Shown here: positions 44,348 through 52,843 of the stretch, piece after piece
Layout of the letters: each line of letters opens with the position of its first letter
Numbering within the stretch: the first letter of the stretch is position 1
DNA from: Alphaproteobacteria bacterium
Lineage (GTDB): Bacteria > Pseudomonadota > Alphaproteobacteria > Caulobacterales > Aquidulcibacteraceae
Length of the DNA stretch: 64,000 nucleotides
Direction of reading: 5' to 3'
Assembly: GCA_027485915.1 (NCBI GenBank)
Contig: JAIXQA010000043.1
Location: 1-64,000 of the forward strand
Program-made: the position numbers and the translations under genes
The notes under the pieces: generated by a model
Told to the model about the DNA's origin: nothing
What the model saw: the letters and a program-made list of their open reading frames with translations, nothing else
Databases searched by the model: none

Positions 44348-45460
44348 ATGGCATTTTCACTCAACGAAGACCAAACCCTCCTAAAAGACGCAGCCGACGG
44401 GTTTTTCGCCGATAACGCACCGGTGGCCAGCTTCAGGAAGCTGCGCGACACGAAAGCAACGCTCGACCCTTCGCTTTGGGGTGAGATCGGGGCCATGGGC
44501 TTTGCCGGTGCTTTGATTGGCGAACAACATGGCGGCTCAGACATGGGTTTGCGCGCGATGGGCCTCGTCCTTGAAGCGCAAGCCCGCACGCTCGGCGTCT
44601 CGCCCCTGTTTCAAACCGGCCTGATGGGCGCGACCATTTTGAAGCTGCAGGGCACTGCCACTCAACAAGACGAACTTCTGCCAAAGATCGCAGATGGCAG
44701 CCACAGCTTTGCTTTGGCGCTCGACGAAGGCGCGCATCATGCCCCGCACAAAATTGAAACCAAAGCGACTAAGACTGAAAATGGGTGGAGCCTTTCGGGC
44801 AAGAAGCGCTTTGTCTCAGATGGGGCACACGCGCAGACCCTGATCATCATCTCCCAAACCGAGACAGGCCTTGGCGCGTTTTTGGTCCCAGCGGAGACAG
44901 CCGGTGTTGCGCGTCAAGCTTTGTCGGGCGTTGATTCCCGTGACTTGGCCGATGTGACCCTTGACGCGGTGGCCGTTGAAGAAGCGGCCTATCTGGGCGG
45001 CAAGCCGCTGGATGAAGCGACCCTGGACCTCATCTTGGATCACGGACGGATCGGCTTGTGCTGTGAAATGATGGGCCTAATCGGTGCAAGCTTTGAGATG
45101 ACTCATGATTACCTCAAGACTCGCACCCAATTTGGTCAACTGATCGGCTCGTTCCAAGCGTTGCAGCATCGGGCGGCGGCGATGCTGGTTGAAATCGAGT
45201 TGACCAAATCCTGTGTTGTCGCCGCAATTGATGCGATTGAGCGCGGCAAGGGCGTCGGTGAAGCCGTCAGTTTAGCAAAAGCACGGGCCGGCGACACTTT
45301 GCAATTGGTAACCAATGAGACGATCCAGATGCATGGTGGGATTGGCATGACGGACGCCCATGACAGTGGCTTTTACTTGAAGCGTGCACGGGTCTTAGAA
45401 ACCGTCTACGGATCAAGTGGATTTCATCGCGATCGCTGGGCAAAACTTCACGCCTATTAG
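44348..45460 (+). CDS. Acyl-CoA dehydrogenase, subunit 2 of a pair
   Basis: 370 residues. It begins MAFSLNEDQTLLKDAADGFFADNAP, continues with GFAGALIGEQHGGSDMGLRAMGLVLEAQA and EMTHDYLKTRTQFGQLIGSFQALQHRAA, and ends GGIGMTDAHDSGFYLKRARVLETVYG. The middle beta-domain is degenerate compared with its partner (few of the usual flavin/substrate residues), as expected for the minor subunit of a heterotetramer. AGGAGGGATCG precedes the ATG, nine bases after the stop of subunit 1. Expression as one transcript is likely. No CoA ligase, hydratase or thiolase gene follows. Confidence 0.9.
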   Translation: MAFSLNEDQTLLKDAADGFFADNAPVASFRKLRDTKATLDPSLWGEIGAMGFAGALIGEQHGGSDMGLRAMGLVLEAQARTLGVSPLFQTGLMGATILKLQGTATQQDELLPKIADGSHSFALALDEGAHHAPHKIETKATKTENGWSLSGKKRFVSDGAHAQTLIIISQTETGLGAFLVPAETAGVARQALSGVDSRDLADVTLDAVAVEEAAYLGGKPLDEATLDLILDHGRIGLCCEMMGLIGASFEMTHDYLKTRTQFGQLIGSFQALQHRAAAMLVEIELTKSCVVAAIDAIERGKGVGEAVSLAKARAGDTLQLVTNETIQMHGGIGMTDAHDSGFYLKRARVLETVYGSSGFHRDRWAKLHAY

Positions 45461-45528
45461 AAATTGGCCTAGCCCTTTTATTCCTAAGGGCCACCCGAAA
45501 CGAAATATCAATCACTTTAGCATTAAAT

Positions 45529-45556
45529 GGACCCCTATGTGTATGAGGAGGGGTCC
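45529..45556 (+). promoter_or_regulatory. Hairpin covering the ribosome binding site of the FIST gene
   Basis: GGACCCC (45529-45535) and GGGGTCC (45550-45556) form a perfect 7-bp stem with a 14-base loop, ending three bases before the ATG at 45559. The Shine-Dalgarno AGGAGGGG (45546-45553) is half inside the stem, so the start site would be masked until the stem opens. This could act as a translational switch; it could also be an operator at DNA level. Confidence 0.5.
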
Positions 45557-45558
45557 AG

Positions 45559-46683
45559 ATGCGCCACCGTGTTTTGCATTATCAACAAGGCTCTTGGCAG
45601 GTGCCAGCGGACTTTAGGCCGGACTCCTATGAAGTCGTTTTCTCCTTTCTCGACCCAGATGTGGCCCGCACCACCAAAGCCTTTGCAGAGCTGAAGGCCC
45701 TGCTGCCGAACGCCCAAGTCATTGGCTGCACAACCGGTGGCGAGATTGCTAATAGCCAAGCCTATGTCGGTGGTGGCTTTGCCGCGGCCCTTGGTTTCGA
45801 CAATGTCAGCGTCCAAGTGGTGGAGGCCGATATTGGTGCCGCGGGCGAAAGCTTTGGTATCGGTGAAACGCTGGCTAATCGCTTTGAGGGTGAAGATTTG
45901 GCGGGCGTCTTTATCGTCTCTGACGGCGCACGCGTGAATGGCTCAGCCTTAGTTGAAGGCTTCCGCAGCGTATTAGGCCCACATGCTTCGATCAATGGTG
46001 GTCTGGCTGGTGACGGTGACCGTTTCGGCGAAACCTTAGTTGGTTGCTCGGGTGAATTGAGCCCCGGTAAGGTGGTGGCAGTCGCTTTCTTCGGTACTGG
46101 CTTGCGTCTGCGCACGGGTTCTTTCGGCGGCTGGGAAGTATTTGGCCCAATGCGGAAAATCACGAAATCCGAGGGCAATACGCTCTATCAGCTGGACAAT
46201 AAATCCGCCCTTGAGCTTTACAAGCGCTACCTCGGCGACGAAGCCGAGAAACTGCCGGGCTCGGCGCTCTTTTACCCGCTTCAAGTCAGTAACCCAGCGA
46301 ACCCCGCAGATACTGTTGTGCGCACGATCCTTGGCATTGACGAAGCAACCGGGGCAATGACCTTTGCTGGTGACATGCCTGAAGGCTGGACCGCCCAATT
46401 AATGGTGGGCGAAACCAATGGTCTGATCGAAGGTGCAGGCAAAGCAGGCCTGGCCGCGGCAGGCGGCGATAATCATGGCTTTGCCATGCTCGTTTCCTGT
46501 ATCGGCCGTCGCCTTCTGTTAGGTCAACGGGCCACGGAAGAGGTTCGTGCGGTCGTCGATGCCTTAGGCGGTATCGCGCACGCCGGCTTTTATTCCTATG
46601 GCGAAATTTCGCCCAACGGCTTCCAGGGTACGTGCAATTTGCACAATCAGACCATGACGGTCACGGTGTTCGAGGCGGCCTAA
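45559..46683 (+). CDS. FIST domain sensor protein
   Basis: 374 residues with the FIST N half (VFSFLDPDVARTTKAFAELKALLPNAQVIGCTTGGEIANSQAYVGGGFAAALG) and the FIST C half (about 205-345, GEISPNGFQGTCNLHNQTMTVTVF at the end). FIST domains bind small ligands, probably amino acids or their derivatives, and usually signal to histidine kinases or chemoreceptors. The stop overlaps the start of a soluble hybrid kinase gene by one base (TAATG), so the pair is one sensor system. A masking hairpin covers its ribosome binding site. No membrane segments. Confidence 0.88.
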   Translation: MRHRVLHYQQGSWQVPADFRPDSYEVVFSFLDPDVARTTKAFAELKALLPNAQVIGCTTGGEIANSQAYVGGGFAAALGFDNVSVQVVEADIGAAGESFGIGETLANRFEGEDLAGVFIVSDGARVNGSALVEGFRSVLGPHASINGGLAGDGDRFGETLVGCSGELSPGKVVAVAFFGTGLRLRTGSFGGWEVFGPMRKITKSEGNTLYQLDNKSALELYKRYLGDEAEKLPGSALFYPLQVSNPANPADTVVRTILGIDEATGAMTFAGDMPEGWTAQLMVGETNGLIEGAGKAGLAAAGGDNHGFAMLVSCIGRRLLLGQRATEEVRAVVDALGGIAHAGFYSYGEISPNGFQGTCNLHNQTMTVTVFEAA

Positions 46684-48386
46684 TGCACAGTTTGCTGGCG
46701 CGCCAGATCGAACAATGCACTGATCAAGAAGGGAAACTGGATCAAGAGCGGCTCTATGCTTTGATCTCGTCTGCCTATGATGATGATGCACGGGCACGCC
46801 ACCGGTTAGAACGCTCCATCACCTTGATGTCGGAGGAAATGGCCGAGCTGAATGCGCAGATTGCGATGGAGGCCCGCCAGACCCTGACGCGCTATATTCT
46901 TGAATCACGCGACGCTTTGATCACGCTGGATGCGGACAATCAGATCCTTCTGATGAACCATGCGGCCGCTCAAGCCTTTGGCGTAGAAGATGCACGGGCG
47001 GTTTCAGGGACCCTGATTGATCGGTTTATTGACCCGGCTCACCTGAATGAGGGACAGGTCAGCACGTTCAATGGCCGGCATTGCGCTGGCTACGACGTGC
47101 CGATTTCGGCAACCTTCAGTTTGGGGACCGTGGATGGCACGGCCTTCCGCATCATTGCGTTGCGCGATGAGACCGAGCGGCGCGCGCGCGAAGAAGCCCT
47201 AGAAATCGCGAAGCAAACCGCCGAGCACGCCAATGAAGCCAAGTCCAGCTTTTTGGCGATGATGAGCCATGAGTTGCGTACCCCGCTGAACGCACTCTTG
47301 GGCTCTGCTGAATTGATGGCGCGCACCAAGTTGGACGACACGCAAGCCAATTATGTGCGTATGTTTAATGAAGCCGGACGCCTGATGATGGCGATGGTCA
47401 ATGACGTGCTCGATTATGCCAAGATTGAAGCGGGCCAGTTGGAAATCGAGCAACATCCAACTAGCCTAAGACAATTGGCGCGCGAGCTAGATACTTTGTG
47501 GGGGCCGCATGCGGCGTCAAAGGGCCTCTATCTAAAAATTGATACCGATCGACTCGACTGGGACATGGTGATTGGGGACCCGACACGCCTGCGGCAAATC
47601 GTCTTCAATCTGGTGTCTAATGCCGTGAAGTTCACGGTCTCGGGCGGCGTAACCATTCGGCTGAATAGCGTCACCAATGGGCGTGAATGCCGAATGGATA
47701 TTGAGGTTGAAGATACAGGCGTTGGCATTCCGCTCGACCGACAAGCTTCCATCTTCAAAGCCTTCATTCAGGCAGACAGCACAATCACACGCCGTTTCGG
47801 TGGCACGGGCTTAGGCCTTGCGATAGCAAAATCCCTTGCCCAGCAGATGCAAGGCGATCTGACCGTGAGTTCGACACCGGGCAAAGGTTCAACCTTCTTG
47901 TTCCAAGCGCGATTTGAAGCAACACTTGAACAGGAAGATGCCGCGCTTGATGCGGTTCCAGAGGGCGAAATCACCCGGCCGCTTCAGGTCTTGGCTGTGG
48001 ATGATAATGCGCTTAACCGGCAAATCCTCTCCGCCATGCTCGATCTTTGGCCCGTTCAAACGGTTTGGGCAACCAATGGCGTTGAGGCACTGGAAGCCAT
48101 GGCGCTGCAAGTCTTTGATGTCGTTTTGATGGACGTGCAAATGCCAGTTATGGACGGCCTGACCGCGACGCGCCGGGTCCGTGAAGGCTACGGCCTCAAT
48201 CGTCATACCCCCATTGTTGCCTTGACCGCCAACGCGCGCAAAGAAGATCGCGAGCAATGTATGGCTGCGGGCATGACCGACTTTGTGACCAAACCCATCA
48301 GCGCAGAGGCCCTCGCCAACGCTTTGATGCGCGCCACACAAATGAACGAAGGGTCTGAGGACCACGACGTCGCCATCACGGCTTAA
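46683..48386 (+). CDS. Cytoplasmic hybrid histidine kinase (PAS-HisKA-HATPase-REC)
   Basis: 567 residues with no membrane span. An N-terminal helical/coiled-coil part (about 1-65) leads to a PAS domain (about 68-165, AQAFGVEDARAVSGTLIDRFIDPAH). The HisKA has [18 protein letters not shown] (His196); the HATPase has NLVSNAVKFT, VGIPLDRQASIFKAF and GTGLGLAIAKSLAQQM; the receiver has VLAVDDNALNRQILSAML and VVLMDVQMPVMDG. The frame is open further upstream inside the FIST gene, but TAATG coupling at 46683 gives the real start. Its input is most likely the FIST protein next to it. No Hpt or separate regulator is nearby. Confidence 0.93.
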   Translation: MHSLLARQIEQCTDQEGKLDQERLYALISSAYDDDARARHRLERSITLMSEEMAELNAQIAMEARQTLTRYILESRDALITLDADNQILLMNHAAAQAFGVEDARAVSGTLIDRFIDPAHLNEGQVSTFNGRHCAGYDVPISATFSLGTVDGTAFRIIALRDETERRAREEALEIAKQTAEHANEAKSSFLAMMSHELRTPLNALLGSAELMARTKLDDTQANYVRMFNEAGRLMMAMVNDVLDYAKIEAGQLEIEQHPTSLRQLARELDTLWGPHAASKGLYLKIDTDRLDWDMVIGDPTRLRQIVFNLVSNAVKFTVSGGVTIRLNSVTNGRECRMDIEVEDTGVGIPLDRQASIFKAFIQADSTITRRFGGTGLGLAIAKSLAQQMQGDLTVSSTPGKGSTFLFQARFEATLEQEDAALDAVPEGEITRPLQVLAVDDNALNRQILSAMLDLWPVQTVWATNGVEALEAMALQVFDVVLMDVQMPVMDGLTATRRVREGYGLNRHTPIVALTANARKEDREQCMAAGMTDFVTKPISAEALANALMRATQMNEGSEDHDVAITA

Positions 48387-48484
48387 GCATCCAGCCGATA
48401 AGAAACACCCCGGCAACTTGAACGCCGTTTGCGAGCGCTCTAGACCTAAGCTGGTCTGGCATTTTTCGGTATTGGGGGCGCAAC

Positions 48485-51244
48485 ATGTTCAAATCTCGCT
48501 TGATGATGGCTTTGATTGCCACAACGGCTCTGATGCCCGCAATCGGGTTTGCCCAAAGCCAGAGTATTCCACACGAAGAATTGGGCGCAGTCGGCACCGT
48601 CCCGCCAGTGGCCGCTGATTTCTATTGGCCTGGTGCGAATTACGATCCTGCGGTTCCCTCGCCAAAGAGCGTTTTGGGCTATCAGATTGGCGAGGCCATC
48701 ACGCCGCACGCCCAAATCATCCGCTATTTTGAAACTTTGGCGGCCTATGCCCCCGATCAGATGAAGATTTTTGATTATGGCCGGTCCTGGCAGGGCAAGC
48801 GCCTCATCTATGCAGCCATTGGCAGCCCAGAAAAAATTGCCAATCTGGATACGATCCAAGCAGATGCCCAAAAGCTTGCTGATCCGCGCAAGCTGTCCGC
48901 TGGAGAAGCCGAAGCCATTATCGCCCGGCACCCAGCCGTCGTTTGGCTCGCCTATTCTGTCCATGGCGATGAAATTGGGCCTGCTGATTCCTCGCTCCAG
49001 CTTGCCTATCATTTGCTGGCCGCCCGCGGCGACCCGCGCATGGCTGACATTAAGCGCAATACGTTGATCATCATCGTGCCGATCCAAAATCCAGATGGTC
49101 GCGATCGCTTTATCGGTACGAATTTGAACGGCACCGGCATAATACCCAATGGCGACCCGCTTTCGGCTGAGCGCGATCAGCCTTGGCCCGGCGGGCGCGT
49201 CAACCATATGCAATTCGACCTAAACCGCGACTGGTTCGCCCTTACCCAGCCCGAAACCCGCGGGCATACGGCAGCGGTTCTGAAATACTACCCGGTTGTG
49301 GTGGTCGATAGCCATGAAATGGGCAGCGACCGCAGCTTCTTCTTTCCACCAGAGGCCCAACCCATCAATCCGAATGTTACGGGAGAACAACTCGCCCTCA
49401 AGAACCTTTTGGGTCAAAACAATGGACGCTGGTTTGATAAGCTCGGCCTGCCCTATTTCACCCGCGAGAGCTATGATTTATTCTATCCGGGCTATGGCGA
49501 CGGCTGGCCGACCGCTCATGGCAGCATTGCCATGACGTTCGAGCAGGGGTCATCGCGCGGCATGATCGCCAAGCGATCAGACGGCACACAGTTTGCCTTC
49601 CGAGATACGGTCAAGAGCCAATTCGTCGCCGTTTTGTCGACGATTGAAGTCGCCGCGCGTGAGCGGGGACGTTTTGTCCGCTCGTTCTACGATTTCCGAC
49701 GCACAGCCATTGCAGAAGGCAAAAGCGAGGCGGTAAAGTCCTATATCCTGCCAACGCAGACCGATCAGTCCAGCACTGATAAATTAGCCGCCTTGCTCAG
49801 CCGGCAAGGCATTGAAGTCAGCCGTACGACCAGCAATTTCACGGCCTGTGGACGGACTTTTGCCGCCGGCTCTTATGTGGTGTCATCCGCGCAGCCTGCA
49901 AAACGCCTGATCCGCAATTTGTTGGAAGCCGATACGGCCATGGAAGCCAACTTTGTGGCCGAGCAAGAGCGCCGGCGCCGTGCGGGTTTGGGCGACCAAA
50001 TTTATGATGTGACAGGTTGGTCCTTGCCGTTACTCTATAATGTCGAGACGGTACCTTGCACGATCGATCCAAACGTGAGTGGCCAGAGAGCCAGCACGGC
50101 AATGATCCAACCCGGCCAAGTGATCAATCCAGACGCCCAAGTCGCCTTTATTGCAGCCTCAGGCTCCACCGCCACGTCCCGCTTCATGGCCAAGGCGCTG
50201 CAGCGCGGAATTGTGCTTCGGTCGATGGAAGAAGCGTTCACGTTAGAAGGCAAAACCTATCCAGCTGGCAGTTTGGTGGTTGCCCGCAGCGAAAATGGCA
50301 CCGACCTTACAAACCAGCTCTCCAGCCTCGCGGCCGAAACCGGCGCGGTTTTGACTGGCTTCAACTCCTCTTGGGTCACCAATGGCCCAAGCCTAGGCTC
50401 GGATAAGGCGATCAAGCTGCGCAATCCGCGTATCGTTTTGGCGTGGGATAGCCCCACCGACCGGAATTCCGCTGGCGCGACCCGCTATGTGCTAGAGCGT
50501 AAGTTTGGTGTGCCCATAACACCCGTTCGGATCAGGCGTTTGGCGAGCCAACCCTTAAGCGGCTATGATGTTATTATCTTGCCCGATAGCGAAGGCAGTT
50601 ATGGGGCCGCCTTGGGCGAGGCCGGTGCGCGAAACCTGCGGGCCTTTGTGCAAAATGGCGGCGTACTGATCTCGCTTGGCACTGCGACAGGTTGGTTGGC
50701 AGACCCGGACGTTGATCTGATCGGACTGCGCCGAGAGGCGGCAAGTGTTACAGAAGCTGAAGCTAAAGGTCGCTTGCCAGAAGCCAAAGCGAAGCCCGGT
50801 GCTTCGGGCGTCGATGGCGTGAATTTCGCGGATGAGGCCAGCTATAAGCAAGCTATTGCCGAAACAAGCCGCGACCCGACTGAGCTAGACGGGGCCATTT
50901 TGCGCGGCGAGACCGCTAAAGATCATTGGCTAACGGCAGGTATTGCGCCAACGCTTCATATGATGGTTGCAGGATCTGACATCTATCGGCCCCTGACGGC
51001 CGATGTCGGCGACAATGTCGTGCGATTTGCCGGGCCAAACCAAGTGCGGGCCAGCGGGATCGTCTGGGATGATATCGGCAAACAATTGGCCTTTAAGCCT
51101 GCTCTCGCCGTCCAACCCAAGGGACGTGGCTATGTTGTAGCTTTCACGATTGATCCAACCTATCGCGGCATGGCCGACGGCTTGGATTCGCTGATCATGA
51201 ACGCCATCTATTTCAGCGCAGCCCGTGCCCGTCCAGTGCGGTGA
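48485..51244 (+). CDS. Exported M14-family zinc carboxypeptidase-like protein
   Basis: 919 residues. Signal peptide (about residues 1-24), then an M14 catalytic domain in which the zinc ligands are seen as SVHGDEIG (His-x-x-Glu, about residue 160) and DSHEMG (His, about 277), with TFEQGSSRG (about 349) giving the general-base Glu. NPDGRDRF is the usual substrate strand. The large remaining C-terminal half (about 400-919) has no familiar domain but shows a class I glutamine amidotransferase-like stretch (VIILPDSEGSYGAALGEAGARNLRAFVQNGGVLISLG near 685-720). Such proteins cleave peptides in the periplasm or outside. The gene is alone, 98 bases after the kinase gene. Confidence 0.87.
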   Translation: MFKSRLMMALIATTALMPAIGFAQSQSIPHEELGAVGTVPPVAADFYWPGANYDPAVPSPKSVLGYQIGEAITPHAQIIRYFETLAAYAPDQMKIFDYGRSWQGKRLIYAAIGSPEKIANLDTIQADAQKLADPRKLSAGEAEAIIARHPAVVWLAYSVHGDEIGPADSSLQLAYHLLAARGDPRMADIKRNTLIIIVPIQNPDGRDRFIGTNLNGTGIIPNGDPLSAERDQPWPGGRVNHMQFDLNRDWFALTQPETRGHTAAVLKYYPVVVVDSHEMGSDRSFFFPPEAQPINPNVTGEQLALKNLLGQNNGRWFDKLGLPYFTRESYDLFYPGYGDGWPTAHGSIAMTFEQGSSRGMIAKRSDGTQFAFRDTVKSQFVAVLSTIEVAARERGRFVRSFYDFRRTAIAEGKSEAVKSYILPTQTDQSSTDKLAALLSRQGIEVSRTTSNFTACGRTFAAGSYVVSSAQPAKRLIRNLLEADTAMEANFVAEQERRRRAGLGDQIYDVTGWSLPLLYNVETVPCTIDPNVSGQRASTAMIQPGQVINPDAQVAFIAASGSTATSRFMAKALQRGIVLRSMEEAFTLEGKTYPAGSLVVARSENGTDLTNQLSSLAAETGAVLTGFNSSWVTNGPSLGSDKAIKLRNPRIVLAWDSPTDRNSAGATRYVLERKFGVPITPVRIRRLASQPLSGYDVIILPDSEGSYGAALGEAGARNLRAFVQNGGVLISLGTATGWLADPDVDLIGLRREAASVTEAEAKGRLPEAKAKPGASGVDGVNFADEASYKQAIAETSRDPTELDGAILRGETAKDHWLTAGIAPTLHMMVAGSDIYRPLTADVGDNVVRFAGPNQVRASGIVWDDIGKQLAFKPALAVQPKGRGYVVAFTIDPTYRGMADGLDSLIMNAIYFSAARARPVR

Positions 51245-51560
51245 CGTTTCGAACAGGGTTTGTTGTCTCGGATAGCGCAGCGGGTCCCGAATCTTCTGCC
51301 GCGCAATCCACTTTCCATGATGTTGTCATACCCGGTGGCATCAGCCGAAGGGGGCCTTCTGCAGCAACCTCTCTGAGGTCCCAGCGCGCCACGTCGTTCC
51401 CGCGACGATGACAGGATGTAAGCGCTCTCCTCTCCTGGTGGGAGCGTGGTCGGGGGGTGGGGCCTATGCGCAGCATTTAAGGGTACAAGCCCCCCCCGGA
51501 GGTTTCCGTGCGAGGCCAGAAGGCGATTCCGCTCCGTCAAAAAAGTCGCTTGACACGGAT
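51245..51560. other. Gene-free region with repeat remnants before the GntR gene
   Basis: No gene found. 51380-51420 has the reverse form of the small GTCATC...GGGACC repeats also seen at 9087-9133. 51440-51510 has runs of G (51450-51461) and C (51488-51495) that could fold on each other. A frame from 51408 continues into the GntR gene but has a composition unlike a protein. Confidence 0.45.
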
Positions 51561-51584
51561 GGTGTATTACTATACCAACACACC
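51561..51584. promoter_or_regulatory. GGTG-N16-CACC operator candidate for the YtrA-type regulator
   Basis: GGTG at 51561-51564 and CACC at 51581-51584 with exactly 16 bases between. I recall this arrangement as the operator reported for YtrA-subfamily GntR repressors in Xanthomonas. TTGACA (51550-51555) lies just before it and TATACC (51571-51576) within it, so a repressor here would cover the promoter of the operon at 51627. Confidence 0.6.
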
Positions 51585-51590
51585 AGAACG

Positions 51591-51609
51591 CTAGAACAGC
51601 AAGTTCTAG
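51591..51609 (+). repeat. Perfect 7-bp inverted repeat in the GntR leader
   Basis: CTAGAAC (51591-51597) and GTTCTAG (51603-51609) with a 5-base spacer, between the operator and the GntR ribosome binding site. It would form a small hairpin in the leader RNA, or be a second protein-binding site. Confidence 0.5.
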
Positions 51610-51626
51610 TCCATTGGGAGTTGTCT

Positions 51627-51992
51627 ATGACGCAAGCTTGGCGCGACGATCAACCCATCTGGAGGCAGATCAAGGACCGTGTCCTATCTGCCATTCTGGA
51701 TGGAGGTATAAAGGAAGGAGAGCCTTTGCCGTCTGTTCGGCAGGTGGCTTTGGACCTTCAAGTCAATCCTCTGACCGTTTCAAAGGCCTATCAAGAATTG
51801 GCCGATGACGGGCTGGTCGAACGTCGCCGCGGGCTGGGCATGTTTGTCATCGACGGTGCGCGCAAAGGCTTAAGCGCCAGCGAACGCAACACCTTCCTAA
51901 AAGAAGAATGGCCTGTCGTGGTGACACGGATCAAACGCTTGGGCTTGAGCGTGCAGGAATTGTTAAAAGACGTTGAGGGGAATGGGCAATGA
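51627..51992 (+). CDS. GntR-family regulator, YtrA subfamily
   Basis: 121 residues: a winged helix-turn-helix (QPIWRQIKDRVLSAILDGGIKEGEPLPSVRQVALDLQVNPLTVSKAYQELADDGLVERRRGLGMFV, about residues 8-74) followed by a short helical tail of about 45 residues, which is the mark of the YtrA group. Members repress an adjacent ABC transporter operon and respond to cell-envelope stress in several bacteria. The start is ATG 51627, six bases after GGGAG; a longer frame upstream crosses the operator. Its stop overlaps the next ATG by four bases. The operator candidate lies 43 bases upstream. Confidence 0.9.
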   Translation: MTQAWRDDQPIWRQIKDRVLSAILDGGIKEGEPLPSVRQVALDLQVNPLTVSKAYQELADDGLVERRRGLGMFVIDGARKGLSASERNTFLKEEWPVVVTRIKRLGLSVQELLKDVEGNGQ

Positions 51993-52837
51993 CGGAAGTA
52001 TTGATTTCGGCCAAGGGTTTGGCGAAGAATTATGGCAAGAAGCAAGCGCTGAAGCCAACCAACCTCGAAATTCCAGCTGGTCGGATTGTTGGTGTGATCG
52101 GGGCCAATGGTGCCGGTAAGTCCACCCTGCTCAACTGCCTGCTCGGTCTGTCTGACTATGAAGGCGATCTGCAAGTCATGGGGATGAACCCCTTGATGCA
52201 ACGCGCCGCGCTGATGGAACAAGTCTGCTTCATCGCCGACGTCGCCACGCTGCCCCGCTGGGCCAAAGTGGCCGACATTCTCGACTGGGTTGCTGGCCTA
52301 CATCCAAAGTTTGACCAAGCCAAAGCCGTAGCGCGCCTTAAGACCACAACGGTTCAGTTGGACTCCAAGGTCAAGTCGCTCTCCAAGGGCATGATCGTGC
52401 AAGTCCATTTGGCGATTGCCCTAGCGATTGATGCGCGCATTTTGGTTTTGGACGAGCCAACTTTGGGCCTCGACATCGTCAATCGTCGCGGCTTCTACGA
52501 CGCCATCCTGTCGGACTTCTTTGACGAGACCCGCACCGTGATCATCACGACCCACCAGGTCGATGAAGTCGAGCCCATCTTGAGCCATGCGATCTTCATC
52601 CGAGATGGGGCCGTTACACTCGATGCTTCGATGGACGTGGTTGCTGAGCGCTTTTTGGCCGTGGATGTCCTCGACAACCAGAAAGCAGAGGCCGAAGCCT
52701 TGCGGCCACTTTACAGCCGCTCACTACTTGGGCGCACCACCTTTGTGTTCGACGGCGTTGCCGCCGACCACTTGAAGGCTTTTGGCGAACCACGTCGGGT
52801 TGGCCTCGCCGATTTGTTTGTCGCTTTGGCTCAATAG
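51989..52837 (+). CDS. ABC transporter ATP-binding protein
   Basis: 282 residues with Walker A GANGAGKSTLL (about residue 36), Q-loop-like CFIADVATLPRW, signature variant SLSKGMIVQVHLAIALA (in place of LSGGQ), Walker B ILVLDEPTLGLD, and a switch His in TTHQVDEVE. The signature sequence with Ser-Lys-Gly is typical of YtrB-type ATPases. It probably powers the permease at 53134 through coupled translation with the GntR gene (4-base overlap). A role in export or in sensing envelope damage is likely but not proven. Confidence 0.9.
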   Translation: MTEVLISAKGLAKNYGKKQALKPTNLEIPAGRIVGVIGANGAGKSTLLNCLLGLSDYEGDLQVMGMNPLMQRAALMEQVCFIADVATLPRWAKVADILDWVAGLHPKFDQAKAVARLKTTTVQLDSKVKSLSKGMIVQVHLAIALAIDARILVLDEPTLGLDIVNRRGFYDAILSDFFDETRTVIITTHQVDEVEPILSHAIFIRDGAVTLDASMDVVAERFLAVDVLDNQKAEAEALRPLYSRSLLGRTTFVFDGVAADHLKAFGEPRRVGLADLFVALAQ

Positions 52838-52843
52838 GGGGAG

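Noticed and set aside
51593-51607. GAAC-N5-GTTC in the GntR leader as a LexA box
   Set aside because: Alphaproteobacterial LexA uses direct GTTC-N7-GTTC; neither the orientation nor the spacing fits.
51408-51626. Extended N terminus of the GntR protein
   Set aside because: Composition is not protein-like; it crosses the promoter and operator; the ATG at 51627 has a good ribosome binding site and fits the family length.
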